Origin: Rickettsiales bacterium
Lineage (GTDB): Bacteria > Pseudomonadota > Alphaproteobacteria > Rickettsiales > UBA3002
Direction: 5' to 3'
Length of the DNA stretch: 5,598 bases
Assembly: GCA_947441895.1 (NCBI GenBank)
Contig: CANEUT010000111.1
Span: forward strand, 1-5,598
Shown: positions 1 to 5,508 of the stretch, one piece after another
Numbering within the stretch: the first letter of the stretch is position 1
How the letters are laid out: each line of letters opens with the position of its first letter
Notes under the pieces: model-generated
The model's database searches: none
Told to the model about the DNA's origin: nothing
Seen by the model: only the letters and a program-made list of their open reading frames with translations
Program-made: the position numbers and the translations under genes

Positions 1-278
1 ATGTCGGCACCCATTTTCATCATGTTGTCGGAAGCCGACTGCATGGTTTGTGCTGCTTGTTTTGAAGCCGCGTTCAGGTCGCCTTGTGCGAATGGCAATT
101 GGTAAAGCTTTGCGCTTTGTTTTGCCCACTCACCGGCACTTTTCTGCGCCCATGCTGCATTATTGACAGCAGCTTTTGGCGCGGCGGTACGCGCCGTTGT
201 GGCTTGCACTTTTGCAGCGTATTTTACATTGCTTTTCACGCTACGTTTTGCAGTCATTTTCTTTTTGGTAGTAGTCAT
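1..278 (-). CDS. Phasin-like protein, N-terminal part (runs off window edge)
   Basis: This is an open frame of 92 codons from an ATG at 276-278 to the window edge, so the C-terminus is not seen. The start is supported by a strong AGGAGA ribosome-binding site at 285-290, six bases upstream, and a good promoter further up. The first 40 residues are rich in Lys, Ala and Thr (MTTTKKK..., then KAAV). After that comes a more ordered amphipathic stretch: W43, W51, LYQLPF at about 58-63, then a predicted helix containing AASKQAAQTMQSASDNMM at about 70-87. A basic, Ala-rich disordered head followed by amphipathic helices is typical of phasins, which coat polyhydroxyalkanoate granules in alphaproteobacteria. 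The assignment rests on composition and general resemblance, not on a catalytic motif. A histone-H1-like or other Lys/Ala-rich protein is the main alternative. Confidence 0.5.
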   Translation of the reverse strand, partial: MTTTKKKMTAKRSVKSNVKYAAKVQATTARTAAPKAAVNNAAWAQKSAGEWAKQSAKLYQLPFAQGDLNAASKQAAQTMQSASDNMMKMGAD

Positions 279-284
279 AATTTT

Positions 285-290
285 TCTCCT
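285..290 (-). promoter_or_regulatory. Ribosome-binding site of the phasin-like gene
   Basis: Read on the minus strand this is AGGAGA, six A/T bases before the ATG at 278. It is the best Shine-Dalgarno match in the window and it fixes the start codon. The leader from the predicted transcription start is short and A/T-rich, consistent with efficient translation of an abundant protein. Confidence 0.8.
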
Positions 291-311
291 ATTTATTGTG
301 CGGTGCGGCGG

Positions 312-339
312 AACATAGGCCAAAGCGAATAAAAGTCAA
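312..339 (-). promoter_or_regulatory. Predicted housekeeping sigma promoter of the phasin-like gene
   Basis: On the minus strand a -35 box TTGACT (334-339) is separated by 16 bases from a -10 box TATGTT (312-317). With flanking bases it reads CTTGAC...CTATGTT, close to the alphaproteobacterial housekeeping consensus. Transcription would start near 305, about 27 bases before the ATG. It lies downstream of the metE terminator, so the gene is probably transcribed independently. The stretch between this promoter and the terminator (340-404) holds only short GCTGC/GCAGC repeats, for example 372-385, and no gene that I can support. Confidence 0.65.
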
Positions 340-404
340 GACCTCAACTTAAAGTTTAGTGTTTATTTGTTGCAGCCATTGCTGCGCTGCACAAAAGCTG
401 CAGT

Positions 405-441
405 AAAAACAATAAAGAAAGGGCAGCCGAAGCCGCCCTTT
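405..441 (-). terminator. Rho-independent terminator downstream of metE
   Basis: On the minus strand GGGCGGC (432-438) pairs with GCTGCCC (421-427) around a TTCG tetraloop (428-431). One G-U pair is included, and AAA/TTT at 439-441/418-420 can extend the stem. The hairpin is followed by a T-rich tail (CTTTATTGTTTTT, 405-417). The plus-strand reading has no comparable T-tract, so the orientation is minus. It lies about 150 bases past the metE stop codon, leaving a long 3' untranslated region that includes the nested inverted repeat at 465-584. Confidence 0.85.
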
Positions 442-464
442 CCGTCATGATCGAATGGTACGTA

Positions 465-584
465 TTTGAAGAAATGATGGAGCGAAAGTGACTGGCTTTC
501 GAGAACCGCAGCGCAAGTGTACATTTTAAGTACATGCGCAGCGGAAGCCCAGAAAACAATCATTTCAGCCCATCAGGCTTCAAA
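465..584 (-). repeat. Nested imperfect inverted repeat in the metE 3' region
   Basis: Complementary segments are arranged symmetrically around 526: TTTGAAG (465-471) with CTTCAAA (578-584); GAAATGAT (471-478) with ATCATTTC (559-566); GGCTT (494-498) with AAGCC (545-549); CCGC (506-509) with GCGG (541-544); GCGCA (511-515) with TGCGC (535-539); and TGTAC (518-522) with GTACA (530-534) around an ATTTTAA loop. The core 506-544 is a 14-pair stem with one A/A mismatch and a two-base bulge. Any metE transcript would carry it just after the stop codon and before the terminator. It could be a stabilising 3'-UTR structure, a 3'-UTR-derived small RNA, or a dispersed palindromic element. Small open frames overlapping it on both strands have no visible support as genes. 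Confidence 0.6.
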
Positions 585-588
585 GAAA

Positions 589-2898
589 CTAGCCGTTGGC
601 AACTTTCTTCGTGCTCGATGCAGCCAGTTCAACGCGCAATTCTTTTGTTGCGGCAACCATGGATTCAAGCGCCAGCTCGGTCTCTTTCCACCCGCGGGTT
701 TTAAGGCCGCAATCTGGGTTAACCCAGATTTGGCTTGGGTCGAGCACTTCAAGCGCCTTACGCAGCAAGGTAACCATCTCGCTTTGTTTTGGCACGCGTG
801 GGCTGTGAATGTCGTAAACGCCGGGCCCAATTTGGTTGGGGTATTTGAAGTTTACGAATGCCTCTAGCAGCTCCATGGCCGAACGCGAAGTCTCGATCGA
901 AATCGCATCGGCGTCCATGGCGGCCACGGCTTCAATGATGTCATTGAATTCCGAGTAACACATGTGCGTGTGAATTTGGGTGGTATCCTCAACACCCGAA
1001 GCGGTGATGCGGAAGCTATCCACCGCCCATTTCAGGTAAGCGGCTTTGTCGGCATTACGCAGTGGCAGACCTTCGCGCAGCGCGGCTTCGTCGATCTGGA
1101 TCACGGCGATGCCAGCCTTCTCGAGGTCAACCACCTCATCACGAATGGCGAGCGAAATTTGCTTACAGGTGTTTGCGCGTGGTTGGTCATCGCGCACGAA
1201 GCTCCACTGCAGAATGGTCACCGGACCGGTGAGCATGCCTTTCATGTAGCGCTTGGTTTGGCTTTGCGAGAACTTTGCCCAGTCAACCGTCATTGGGGCC
1301 GGACGCGAAACATCACCGAAAATGACCGGTGGCTTCACGCAACGCGAACCATAGCTTTGCACCCAACCGTTGGCGGTGAAGGTGAAACCAGCAAGCTGCT
1401 CACCGAAATATTCCACCATGTCGTTACGCTCGAACTCACCATGCACCAGCACGTCGATATCGGCTTTCTCTTGGTAGCGGATGCATTCCGTGGTTTTTTG
1501 CTCAAGGAAGGTTTGATACTCAGCAGGGGTGAGTTTGCCAGCTTTGAACTTTGCACGTGCTTCACGAATATCAGCGGTTTGTGGGAACGAACCGATGGTA
1601 GTGGTTGGCAGCACAGGCAGGTTCAGCTTGCTTTGCTGAGCAGCGGCGCGTTTTGCAAATGGGCTCTTACGGTCGAGCATTTGCGGGGTCACGGCGGCAA
1701 GGCGCTTTTTCACTTCGTCGTTGTGAATGCGCTTGCTGGTGCGACGAGCTTCAATCGCTTTTGCGTTTGCTTCCAGCTCAACTTTTACCACGGCTGGGTT
1801 ATCAAGTGCTTTCCCCAGTACGGCTACTTCTTCCAGCTTCTGCTGAGCGAAGGCGAGCCATTGCTTCAGCTCGTCATCGAGTTTTGGCTCGTTTGCCAAA
1901 TCAACTGGCGTGTGCAGCAGCGAGCAGCTTGGAGCAACCACAATACGGTCAGCACCAACAACGGCTTTGGCTTTGTTCAGTAGCGCGAGCGATTTTGCAA
2001 AATCGTTCTTCCAGATGTTACGGCCATCAACCACGCCCAGCGACAGAACCTGCTCAGGCTTCACGGCTTTCAGCACGGCATCGAGTTGTTCTGGTTCACG
2101 CACCAGGTCAACATGCACGCCAGCGGTTTCCAGACCAAAGGTCAGGTCGGTGTTTTCGCGCAGACCGGCGAAATAGGTGGTCAGCATCAGCTTCAGGCCC
2201 GACTTATTGAGTTCGGCGTAAGCAGTTTTGTATGCTTCTTGGGCACCTGCGGGCAGGTCGAGCGCCAAGTATGGCTCGTCGATCTGAATCCACTCAGCAC
2301 CGGCTTTTTTGTATTCTTCCAGCAGCTTCACATAGCAAGGCAGCAGCTTTGGCAGCAGTGAAAGTGCATTTTGAGCGCCTTTCATTTTGCCCAGCAACAG
2401 GTAAGTGATTGGCCCAATCATCACAGGGCGGGTATGAATGCCTAGACGTTTTGCTTCGGTGAAGTGCTCAACGACGGGAGCGTAGGTAAGGTTGAACTGT
2501 GTCTCGCTCGAGAATTCAGGAACGATGTAGTGGTAGTTGGTGTCGAACCATTTGGTCATTTCACAGGCAACCACGTCCACACCGTCTTTTTGATGGCCAC
2601 GAGCCATAGCGAAATACAGATCCAGCGGATCGGCCTTTTTCAGTGACTCATAGCGCGATGGAATGGCGCCAAACATTTGCGTGTGGTGCAGCACCAGATC
2701 ATAAAAGGCGAAGTCACCGGCGGCAATGTGAGTGATGCCCGCATCTTTTTGGCGCTTCCAGTTTTCCGCACGGATATCTTTGGCCACATGAAATAAATCG
2801 GCCGATGAAATATCACCTTTCCAGTAGCTCTCTTGCGCTTTTTTCAGCTCGCGGTGCGCGCCGATACGTGGGAATCCAAGGGTTGCGGTAATGGCCAT
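589..2898 (-). CDS. metE: Cobalamin-independent methionine synthase (5-methyltetrahydropteroyltriglutamate--homocysteine methyltransferase)
   Basis: MetE makes methionine in the cytoplasm by transferring a methyl group from 5-methyltetrahydropteroyl-triglutamate to homocysteine without vitamin B12 (EC 2.1.1.14). The 769-residue product is full length (E. coli MetE is 753). The N-terminal barrel carries the opening TLGFPRIGAHRELK, with the folate-binding RELK at 16-19 and K116. The C-terminal catalytic barrel starts near 428 with TTTIGSFPQ (IGS 435-437), then E488, R519-C520, W565, D603 and E609. The zinc ligands H645, C647, E669 and C730 have exactly the spacing of E. coli H641/C643/E665/C726. 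The proton donor corresponds to H698 in VYDIHSPR. The ATG at 2896-2898 follows an AGGAGA site, and the protein begins where the family begins. No defect is seen. The gene is flanked by its own candidate promoter and a clear terminator, so it is probably monocistronic. Confidence 0.99.
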   Translation of the reverse strand: MAITATLGFPRIGAHRELKKAQESYWKGDISSADLFHVAKDIRAENWKRQKDAGITHIAAGDFAFYDLVLHHTQMFGAIPSRYESLKKADPLDLYFAMARGHQKDGVDVVACEMTKWFDTNYHYIVPEFSSETQFNLTYAPVVEHFTEAKRLGIHTRPVMIGPITYLLLGKMKGAQNALSLLPKLLPCYVKLLEEYKKAGAEWIQIDEPYLALDLPAGAQEAYKTAYAELNKSGLKLMLTTYFAGLRENTDLTFGLETAGVHVDLVREPEQLDAVLKAVKPEQVLSLGVVDGRNIWKNDFAKSLALLNKAKAVVGADRIVVAPSCSLLHTPVDLANEPKLDDELKQWLAFAQQKLEEVAVLGKALDNPAVVKVELEANAKAIEARRTSKRIHNDEVKKRLAAVTPQMLDRKSPFAKRAAAQQSKLNLPVLPTTTIGSFPQTADIREARAKFKAGKLTPAEYQTFLEQKTTECIRYQEKADIDVLVHGEFERNDMVEYFGEQLAGFTFTANGWVQSYGSRCVKPPVIFGDVSRPAPMTVDWAKFSQSQTKRYMKGMLTGPVTILQWSFVRDDQPRANTCKQISLAIRDEVVDLEKAGIAVIQIDEAALREGLPLRNADKAAYLKWAVDSFRITASGVEDTTQIHTHMCYSEFNDIIEAVAAMDADAISIETSRSAMELLEAFVNFKYPNQIGPGVYDIHSPRVPKQSEMVTLLRKALEVLDPSQIWVNPDCGLKTRGWKETELALESMVAATKELRVELAASSTKKVANG

Positions 2899-2905
2899 GT
2901 TTATG

Positions 2906-2911
2906 TCTCCT
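2906..2911 (-). promoter_or_regulatory. Ribosome-binding site of metE
   Basis: On the minus strand this reads AGGAGA, seven bases before the metE ATG at 2898. It supports that start over internal Met codons. Confidence 0.75.
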
Positions 2912-2943
2912 GGCAGGGGTGATGCTAAAAAATTAAGGGTAGA

Positions 2944-2971
2944 TGTTTAGCAGTCTTGCTAAGAGAATCAA
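2944..2971 (-). promoter_or_regulatory. Candidate metE promoter with an embedded palindromic operator
   Basis: On the minus strand TTGATT (2966-2971) and TAAACA (2944-2949) are spaced 16 bases apart, a modest match to -35 and -10 boxes. A perfect 6+6 inverted repeat, TTAGCA-N4-TGCTAA (2947-2962), fills most of the spacer and overlaps the -10 box. A protein bound there would be well placed to block RNA polymerase. It does not resemble the MetR box (TGAA-N5-TTCA). Transcription would start near 2936, leaving a leader of about 37 bases, too short for a known cobalamin or SAM riboswitch. The regulator's identity is unknown. Confidence 0.4.
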
Positions 2972-3049
2972 GGAATTCTGTCATTTTTTTGCAGGCGGGG
3001 GATAAATATGCGGCAGCGAAATTGCCATAAACACCTAATCGACTTAGAT

Positions 3050-3712
3050 TTAATTAGTTTTTCTAACCAGCACCAGCGATAGGCGCCACAGCACCACGGC
3101 ATTAAACGTATGCCACAAGAAATGCGTACCAACAGCAAACTGAGGGCAAATGCCGGTATCAATGGTGCGGAAAATAAGCGAAAGGCTCCAAAGCGTCGTC
3201 ATCATAGCGAACACCTTCCCCGCCTCGCGGTCGCACCGCGCCAACGCAAACGTCATCACCACCAGCGTGGCGTAAGTTGGGATATACATAACGGTGCCGT
3301 TCAGTAAATCAGGAGGCAGATAGAGCTGCGCAGCAATTCCAACCATCTGATAGATGCCCCACCAGCTGATAACTTTGCGCCAACTTAACTCAAACAAACG
3401 CCGCAAGCTGGCGATAATGTAAACATTGATAAAGATGGTGATGGGAATCACATCCATCAACAGTGTGGCGCCGGTCGGCATCAGGTGCCATGCCCCACTG
3501 CCAATGCCGATGCCAAAGAGCGATGCCGCCAGCAACCATAAATCAATCACTTGTTTTGCAGGCCGACCATCGCGCATAATGGCACGCGCCACCAGAACAG
3601 CGGCCGCAATGAAAAATAAATTCGTCACCGCATTCAGCGGCTCCCCCAGCAGCGCGGCATTGCCTGCGCGCTCGCAATAGCTATCCAAATAGGTGAGCAC
3701 GGTGTCGGTCAT
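3050..3712 (-). CDS. Ceramidase-superfamily (CREST) integral membrane hydrolase, copy A
   Basis: The 220-residue, very hydrophobic protein has about seven membrane segments (roughly 27-46, 57-75, 84-104, 115-131, 140-157, 168-183, 194-215). It carries the alkaline ceramidase signature. The metal-site residues are S72-x3-H76 in GSGAWH, D87 in LLMDVIPI, and H197-x3-H201 in THFLWH, spaced as in human ACER3 (S77/H81/D92/H217/H221). The N-terminus has CER (13-15) and EPLNAVTN (24-31), as in bacterial members, and D185-x3-CP precedes the last helix. Family enzymes hydrolyse the amide bond of ceramide in membranes; the substrate here is unknown. The calcium-binding DWCE segment of eukaryotic ACERs reads SYCE, so calcium control may be altered. 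The ATG at 3712 has an AGGAA site at 3720-3724 formed by the edge of the heptamer array. The gene lies 71 bp after its paralogue and ends 151 bp before metE with no clear terminator. Confidence 0.88.
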   Translation of the reverse strand: MTDTVLTYLDSYCERAGNAALLGEPLNAVTNLFFIAAAVLVARAIMRDGRPAKQVIDLWLLAASLFGIGIGSGAWHLMPTGATLLMDVIPITIFINVYIIASLRRLFELSWRKVISWWGIYQMVGIAAQLYLPPDLLNGTVMYIPTYATLVVMTFALARCDREAGKVFAMMTTLWSLSLIFRTIDTGICPQFAVGTHFLWHTFNAVVLWRLSLVLVRKTN

Positions 3713-3719
3713 AGTTTAG

Positions 3720-3724
3720 TTCCT
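3720..3724 (-). promoter_or_regulatory. Ribosome-binding site of ceramidase-like gene A, at the edge of the heptamer array
   Basis: On the minus strand this reads AGGAA, seven bases before the ATG at 3712. The AGG comes from the last CCCCTAGG unit of the heptamer array, so the array abuts and partly forms the translation signal. Pairing of the array with its upstream complement could affect access to this site; that is inference. Confidence 0.55.
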
Positions 3725-3751
3725 AGGGGCTAGGGGCTAGGGGCTAGGGGG
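3723..3751 (+). repeat. (CTAGGGG)4 heptamer array, perfect four-tract G-quadruplex pattern
   Basis: Four exact tandem copies of CTAGGGG start at 3723, 3730, 3737 and 3744, with one extra G at 3751. The G-tracts are 3726-3729, 3733-3736, 3740-3743 and 3747-3751, each separated by a three-base CTA loop. That satisfies the strictest G4 pattern and resembles telomeric repeats. The G-rich strand is the template for the flanking minus-strand genes, and the mRNA carries the C-rich version. The array fills the gap between the two ceramidase-like genes. Uninterrupted short-unit arrays of this kind are prone to copy-number change by slippage. Confidence 0.9.
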
Positions 3752-3762
3752 TTTTTACTAGT

Positions 3763-3786
3763 CCCTAGCCCTAGTATCTAGCCCTA
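3763..3786. repeat. Inverted CCCTAG copies facing the heptamer array
   Basis: Two tandem CCCTAG units (3763-3768, 3769-3774) and a third CTAGCCCTA (3778-3786) are complementary to the CTAGGGG array across a short GTTTTTACTAGT linker. The third unit includes the TAG stop codon of ceramidase-like gene B (3784-3786). In the minus-strand mRNA the two arms could pair as CUAGGGCUAGGG against CCCCUAGCCCCUAG with a bulged C, in more than one register. Confidence 0.75.
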
Positions 3787-4488
3787 AATAGCGCTTGAGT
3801 CACCCGCCAAACGTTTTAATCTGGCATCGCGGTTTACATTGCGAATAATCTGTTTCAATAGCAAATAAAGCAAGGTGGCATTTAGCATGTGCCACATAAA
3901 GTGACTACCTACCGGAAATTGAGGGCACACCTCACGGTCGATTGCCCGACAAAATAGTGAACAGACACCCACAATGGCAGCCAACATAAAATGCTGCGAG
4001 CTTGGCCGGGCCTTCAGGTGCAAGTGAACGGCAATCACAATCAACGCAATCATGCTCGACAAATATCCTATCGAATCGTTCAGCGAATGCGGAAATTGCG
4101 CCACCAGAATATGCGAAAACCCGACAAACGCCACAAAGCATACCACCGCCTGAAACGGCGTACATCGACCAATGCGAAACAGCACGCTCCAGAAATAGAG
4201 AATGATGAACATAACGATCGGTATCGTATCCATCAACTCGGTAGTGGGCGATGGAAAGCTATGGAAAATGACGCTGTTAAAACCAATGATAAACGTAAGA
4301 AAGGTGAGCGCATGAATATCCCACAACCATTTGCGTTCCAGGTCTTCATGACGATGGTAATAGCGGTAGATGCTCACCGCAACGATCATGAAAGCAACAG
4401 ACGAAAGCACATTCAGTGGTTCGGCAAGGATGCCTAGACTGCCACGTTCACACACCCCATACCATTGCTCTGCCAAACCACCGTTCAT
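3784..4488 (-). CDS. Ceramidase-superfamily (CREST) integral membrane hydrolase, copy B
   Basis: This 234-residue paralogue of the downstream gene has about seven membrane segments (roughly 26-42, 58-76, 86-105, 112-130, 138-157, 166-180, 194-213) and a short basic cytoplasmic-like tail (NVNRDARLKRL). The metal-site residues are present: S72-x3-H76 in NSVIFH, D87 in ELMDTIPI, and H196-x3-H200 in SHFMWH. The first three sit at the same residue numbers as in copy A. CER (13-15), AEPLN (22-26) and D184-x3-CP (188-189) are shared too. The role is presumed to be hydrolysis of a ceramide-like or other lipid amide; the substrate is not evident. The loop after H76 (SFPSPTTE, against LMPTGATL in copy A) and the overall sequence differ considerably, so the duplication is not recent. 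The start at 4488 has only a weak AGG signal, inside a small ATAGG-N5-CCTAT palindrome that reaches the start codon. Confidence 0.87.
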   Translation of the reverse strand: MNGGLAEQWYGVCERGSLGILAEPLNVLSSVAFMIVAVSIYRYYHRHEDLERKWLWDIHALTFLTFIIGFNSVIFHSFPSPTTELMDTIPIVMFIILYFWSVLFRIGRCTPFQAVVCFVAFVGFSHILVAQFPHSLNDSIGYLSSMIALIVIAVHLHLKARPSSQHFMLAAIVGVCSLFCRAIDREVCPQFPVGSHFMWHMLNATLLYLLLKQIIRNVNRDARLKRLAGDSSAI

Positions 4489-4679
4489 AGGCTTAACCTA
4501 TCAGATTTTTATGGTGATTTCGTCAAAAATCGTTGCTGCGCTGCGGTATTGATTTGCTCCGCACGATCGCCTGCTGGCGATTCTTCCTATTCTTCCACTG
4601 TTTGTAGAGTTGACGCGTAGCCTTCCATGGCGAGCCGCTTAGCGGAGGGGGTTTGGGGGGGGCAACCCCCATCAATTTT
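4489..4679. other. Structured spacer between the CPBP and ceramidase-like genes
   Basis: These 191 bases hold no supportable gene. They contain a perfect hairpin ATCGCC-TGCT-GGCGAT (4566-4581) and a GC-rich hairpin block at 4635-4670. On the minus strand there is a TTGACG (4521-4526) about 33 bases before the start of the downstream gene, but no good -10 box at the right distance, so a promoter is only possible. A short minus-strand frame starting ATGGAAGGC in this spacer is broken by a TAG after 13 codons and is not called as a gene. Confidence 0.5.
4635..4670. repeat. Double hairpin with long G and C runs after the CPBP gene
   Basis: On the plus strand there is CCGC-TTA-GCGG (4635-4645), then GGGGG (4647-4651), TTT, eight Gs (4655-4662), CAA and CCCCC (4666-4670). 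The last G-run and the C-run form a five-pair stem with a three-base loop. On the minus strand the block starts about 10 bases past the CPBP stop codon, the position of a terminator or attenuator, but the tail is C-rich rather than T-rich. It could be a dispersed intergenic palindrome or an RNA-processing site. Confidence 0.45.
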
Positions 4680-5336
4680 CTAAGAAGCCGCTACCGAACC
4701 ATGATAAAAATAATGGCCGAGCCCCACGGTAAACAGAAAATTGCCATAGAGCGCATGTTCGAGCGACACCAGTAACAGCGAGCGATGGCGGGCATAGGTT
4801 TGGGCGAACATTAATCCACCCGCGGTGCATAGCAGCGGCGCCACCCAGTTATGAAACACAATATGCGCCACCCCGAACGTGACACCACTGGCAATGATCA
4901 TCATGCGTTGTTCGGTGAAAATAGATTTGTAACGCGAGAAGAAAAACACGCGGAAAATAATTTCCTGCGGCACCACCGAAAGCAGCGGATAGGCGAACAT
5001 GACAACGACCCACACCGTGAAATTATGGCGAATAAAGCCAAAAAACAAATCCGGCGTAAAAAGCAGGGTGCAACTGGTGAGAATCGACGCCGAAATTAAA
5101 AAGCGCTTCATCAGCGGCAGCAGATTATGCAGCGTTAGCTCTTCCATGCCCCAGCGAATGCGCATGTCGATATGTTCAAGCGCCTTGTAAATAAGCAGGC
5201 AATAGAGTGATACCCCCCAAATCAGCGGCAAAATCATCCGCGGGGGCAGCGCCCAATAAAGCAGTGCCGGCAGGCCGATGGTCAAAATCAGCAGCTCACT
5301 GTAAAGCCAGCGTTTGGTGTGAAGGTAACGATGCAT
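4680..5336 (-). CDS. CPBP (CAAX/Abi-type) intramembrane metalloprotease family protein
   Basis: This 218-residue polytopic membrane protein has hydrophobic segments at about 11-30, 34-50, 78-95, 106-123, 145-160, 165-180 and 186-206. It shows the three motifs of the CPBP family (CAAX proteases and bacteriocin-processing proteins). Motif 1 is QEIIFR (124-129), in which the first Glu of the usual EExxxR is Gln while E125 and R129 remain. Motif 2 is FGVAH (F154, H158), with a further H162. Motif 3 is EHALYGN (H194, N199). Family members cleave substrates within the membrane or act as immunity or Abi proteins; the substrate here is unknown. The ATG at 5336 has no convincing Shine-Dalgarno sequence, but an in-frame stop at 5346-5348 leaves no room for an earlier start, and the next Met (34) would lose the first helix. 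It lies upstream of the ceramidase-like pair in the same direction, which suggests membrane-lipid or envelope-related work; that is inference. Confidence 0.85.
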   Translation of the reverse strand: MHRYLHTKRWLYSELLILTIGLPALLYWALPPRMILPLIWGVSLYCLLIYKALEHIDMRIRWGMEELTLHNLLPLMKRFLISASILTSCTLLFTPDLFFGFIRHNFTVWVVVMFAYPLLSVVPQEIIFRVFFFSRYKSIFTEQRMMIIASGVTFGVAHIVFHNWVAPLLCTAGGLMFAQTYARHRSLLLVSLEHALYGNFLFTVGLGHYFYHGSVAAS

Positions 5337-5344
5337 GCGCCGTT

Positions 5345-5505
5345 GTTAAACGATGTGGGCGAAGATGCAAAGGTAAGAAATAAGGTGGCTTTCTGAGCTG
5401 GATTGACGAAGGTCTGCTGACCTTCGCCCTGCGGCGGGCTGCTTGCGCAGTCCAAAACGCCTGCTTGCGTTTGGTCGAACTCTGGTTCTGCTGAACAACA
5501 ATTCG
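5345..5505. other. Hairpin-rich spacer upstream of the CPBP gene
   Basis: This spacer has no gene that I can support. Successive inverted repeats are CGAAGGTC-TGCT-GACCTTCG (5407-5426, eight perfect pairs), a stem around CTGC-TTGC-GCAG (about 5439-5453), AAACGC-CTGCTT-GCGTTT (5455-5472, six perfect pairs) and GTTC-TGCT-GAAC (about 5485-5496). All carry CTGCT around the loop on the plus strand. Minus-strand frames through the spacer stay open across the terminator but have no ribosome-binding site or recognisable family, so I treat them as non-coding. No clear promoter for the CPBP gene could be picked out. Confidence 0.5.
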
Positions 5506-5508
5506 TAT

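Noticed and set aside
356..563. Two small minus-strand open frames of about 66 codons
   Set aside because: They run through the nested inverted repeat and the metE terminator and have no ribosome-binding site. Their openness is better explained by the palindromic sequence.
964..1983. A 339-codon plus-strand open frame
   Set aside because: It lies wholly antisense to metE, whose protein matches its family end to end at every checked residue. The antisense translation has no recognisable domain, and there is no ribosome-binding site.
2899..3049. Cobalamin or SAM-type riboswitch upstream of metE
   Set aside because: The leader after the candidate promoter is only about 37 bases, and no cobalamin, SAM-II or SAH riboswitch core was recognised in the spacer.
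3723..3786. CRISPR-like array
   Set aside because: The units are seven-base direct repeats without spacers and no cas gene is near; this is a microsatellite.
3991..4437. A 148-codon plus-strand open frame
   Set aside because: It is antisense to ceramidase-like gene B. Its Asn/His/Lys/Arg-rich composition is what the reverse strand of a hydrophobic membrane protein gene gives.
4586..4630. Short minus-strand peptide gene or pseudogene in the CPBP-ceramidase spacer
   Set aside because: The frame starting ATGGAAGGC stops after 13 codons, and the continuation beyond the stop has no recognisable homology or start signal.
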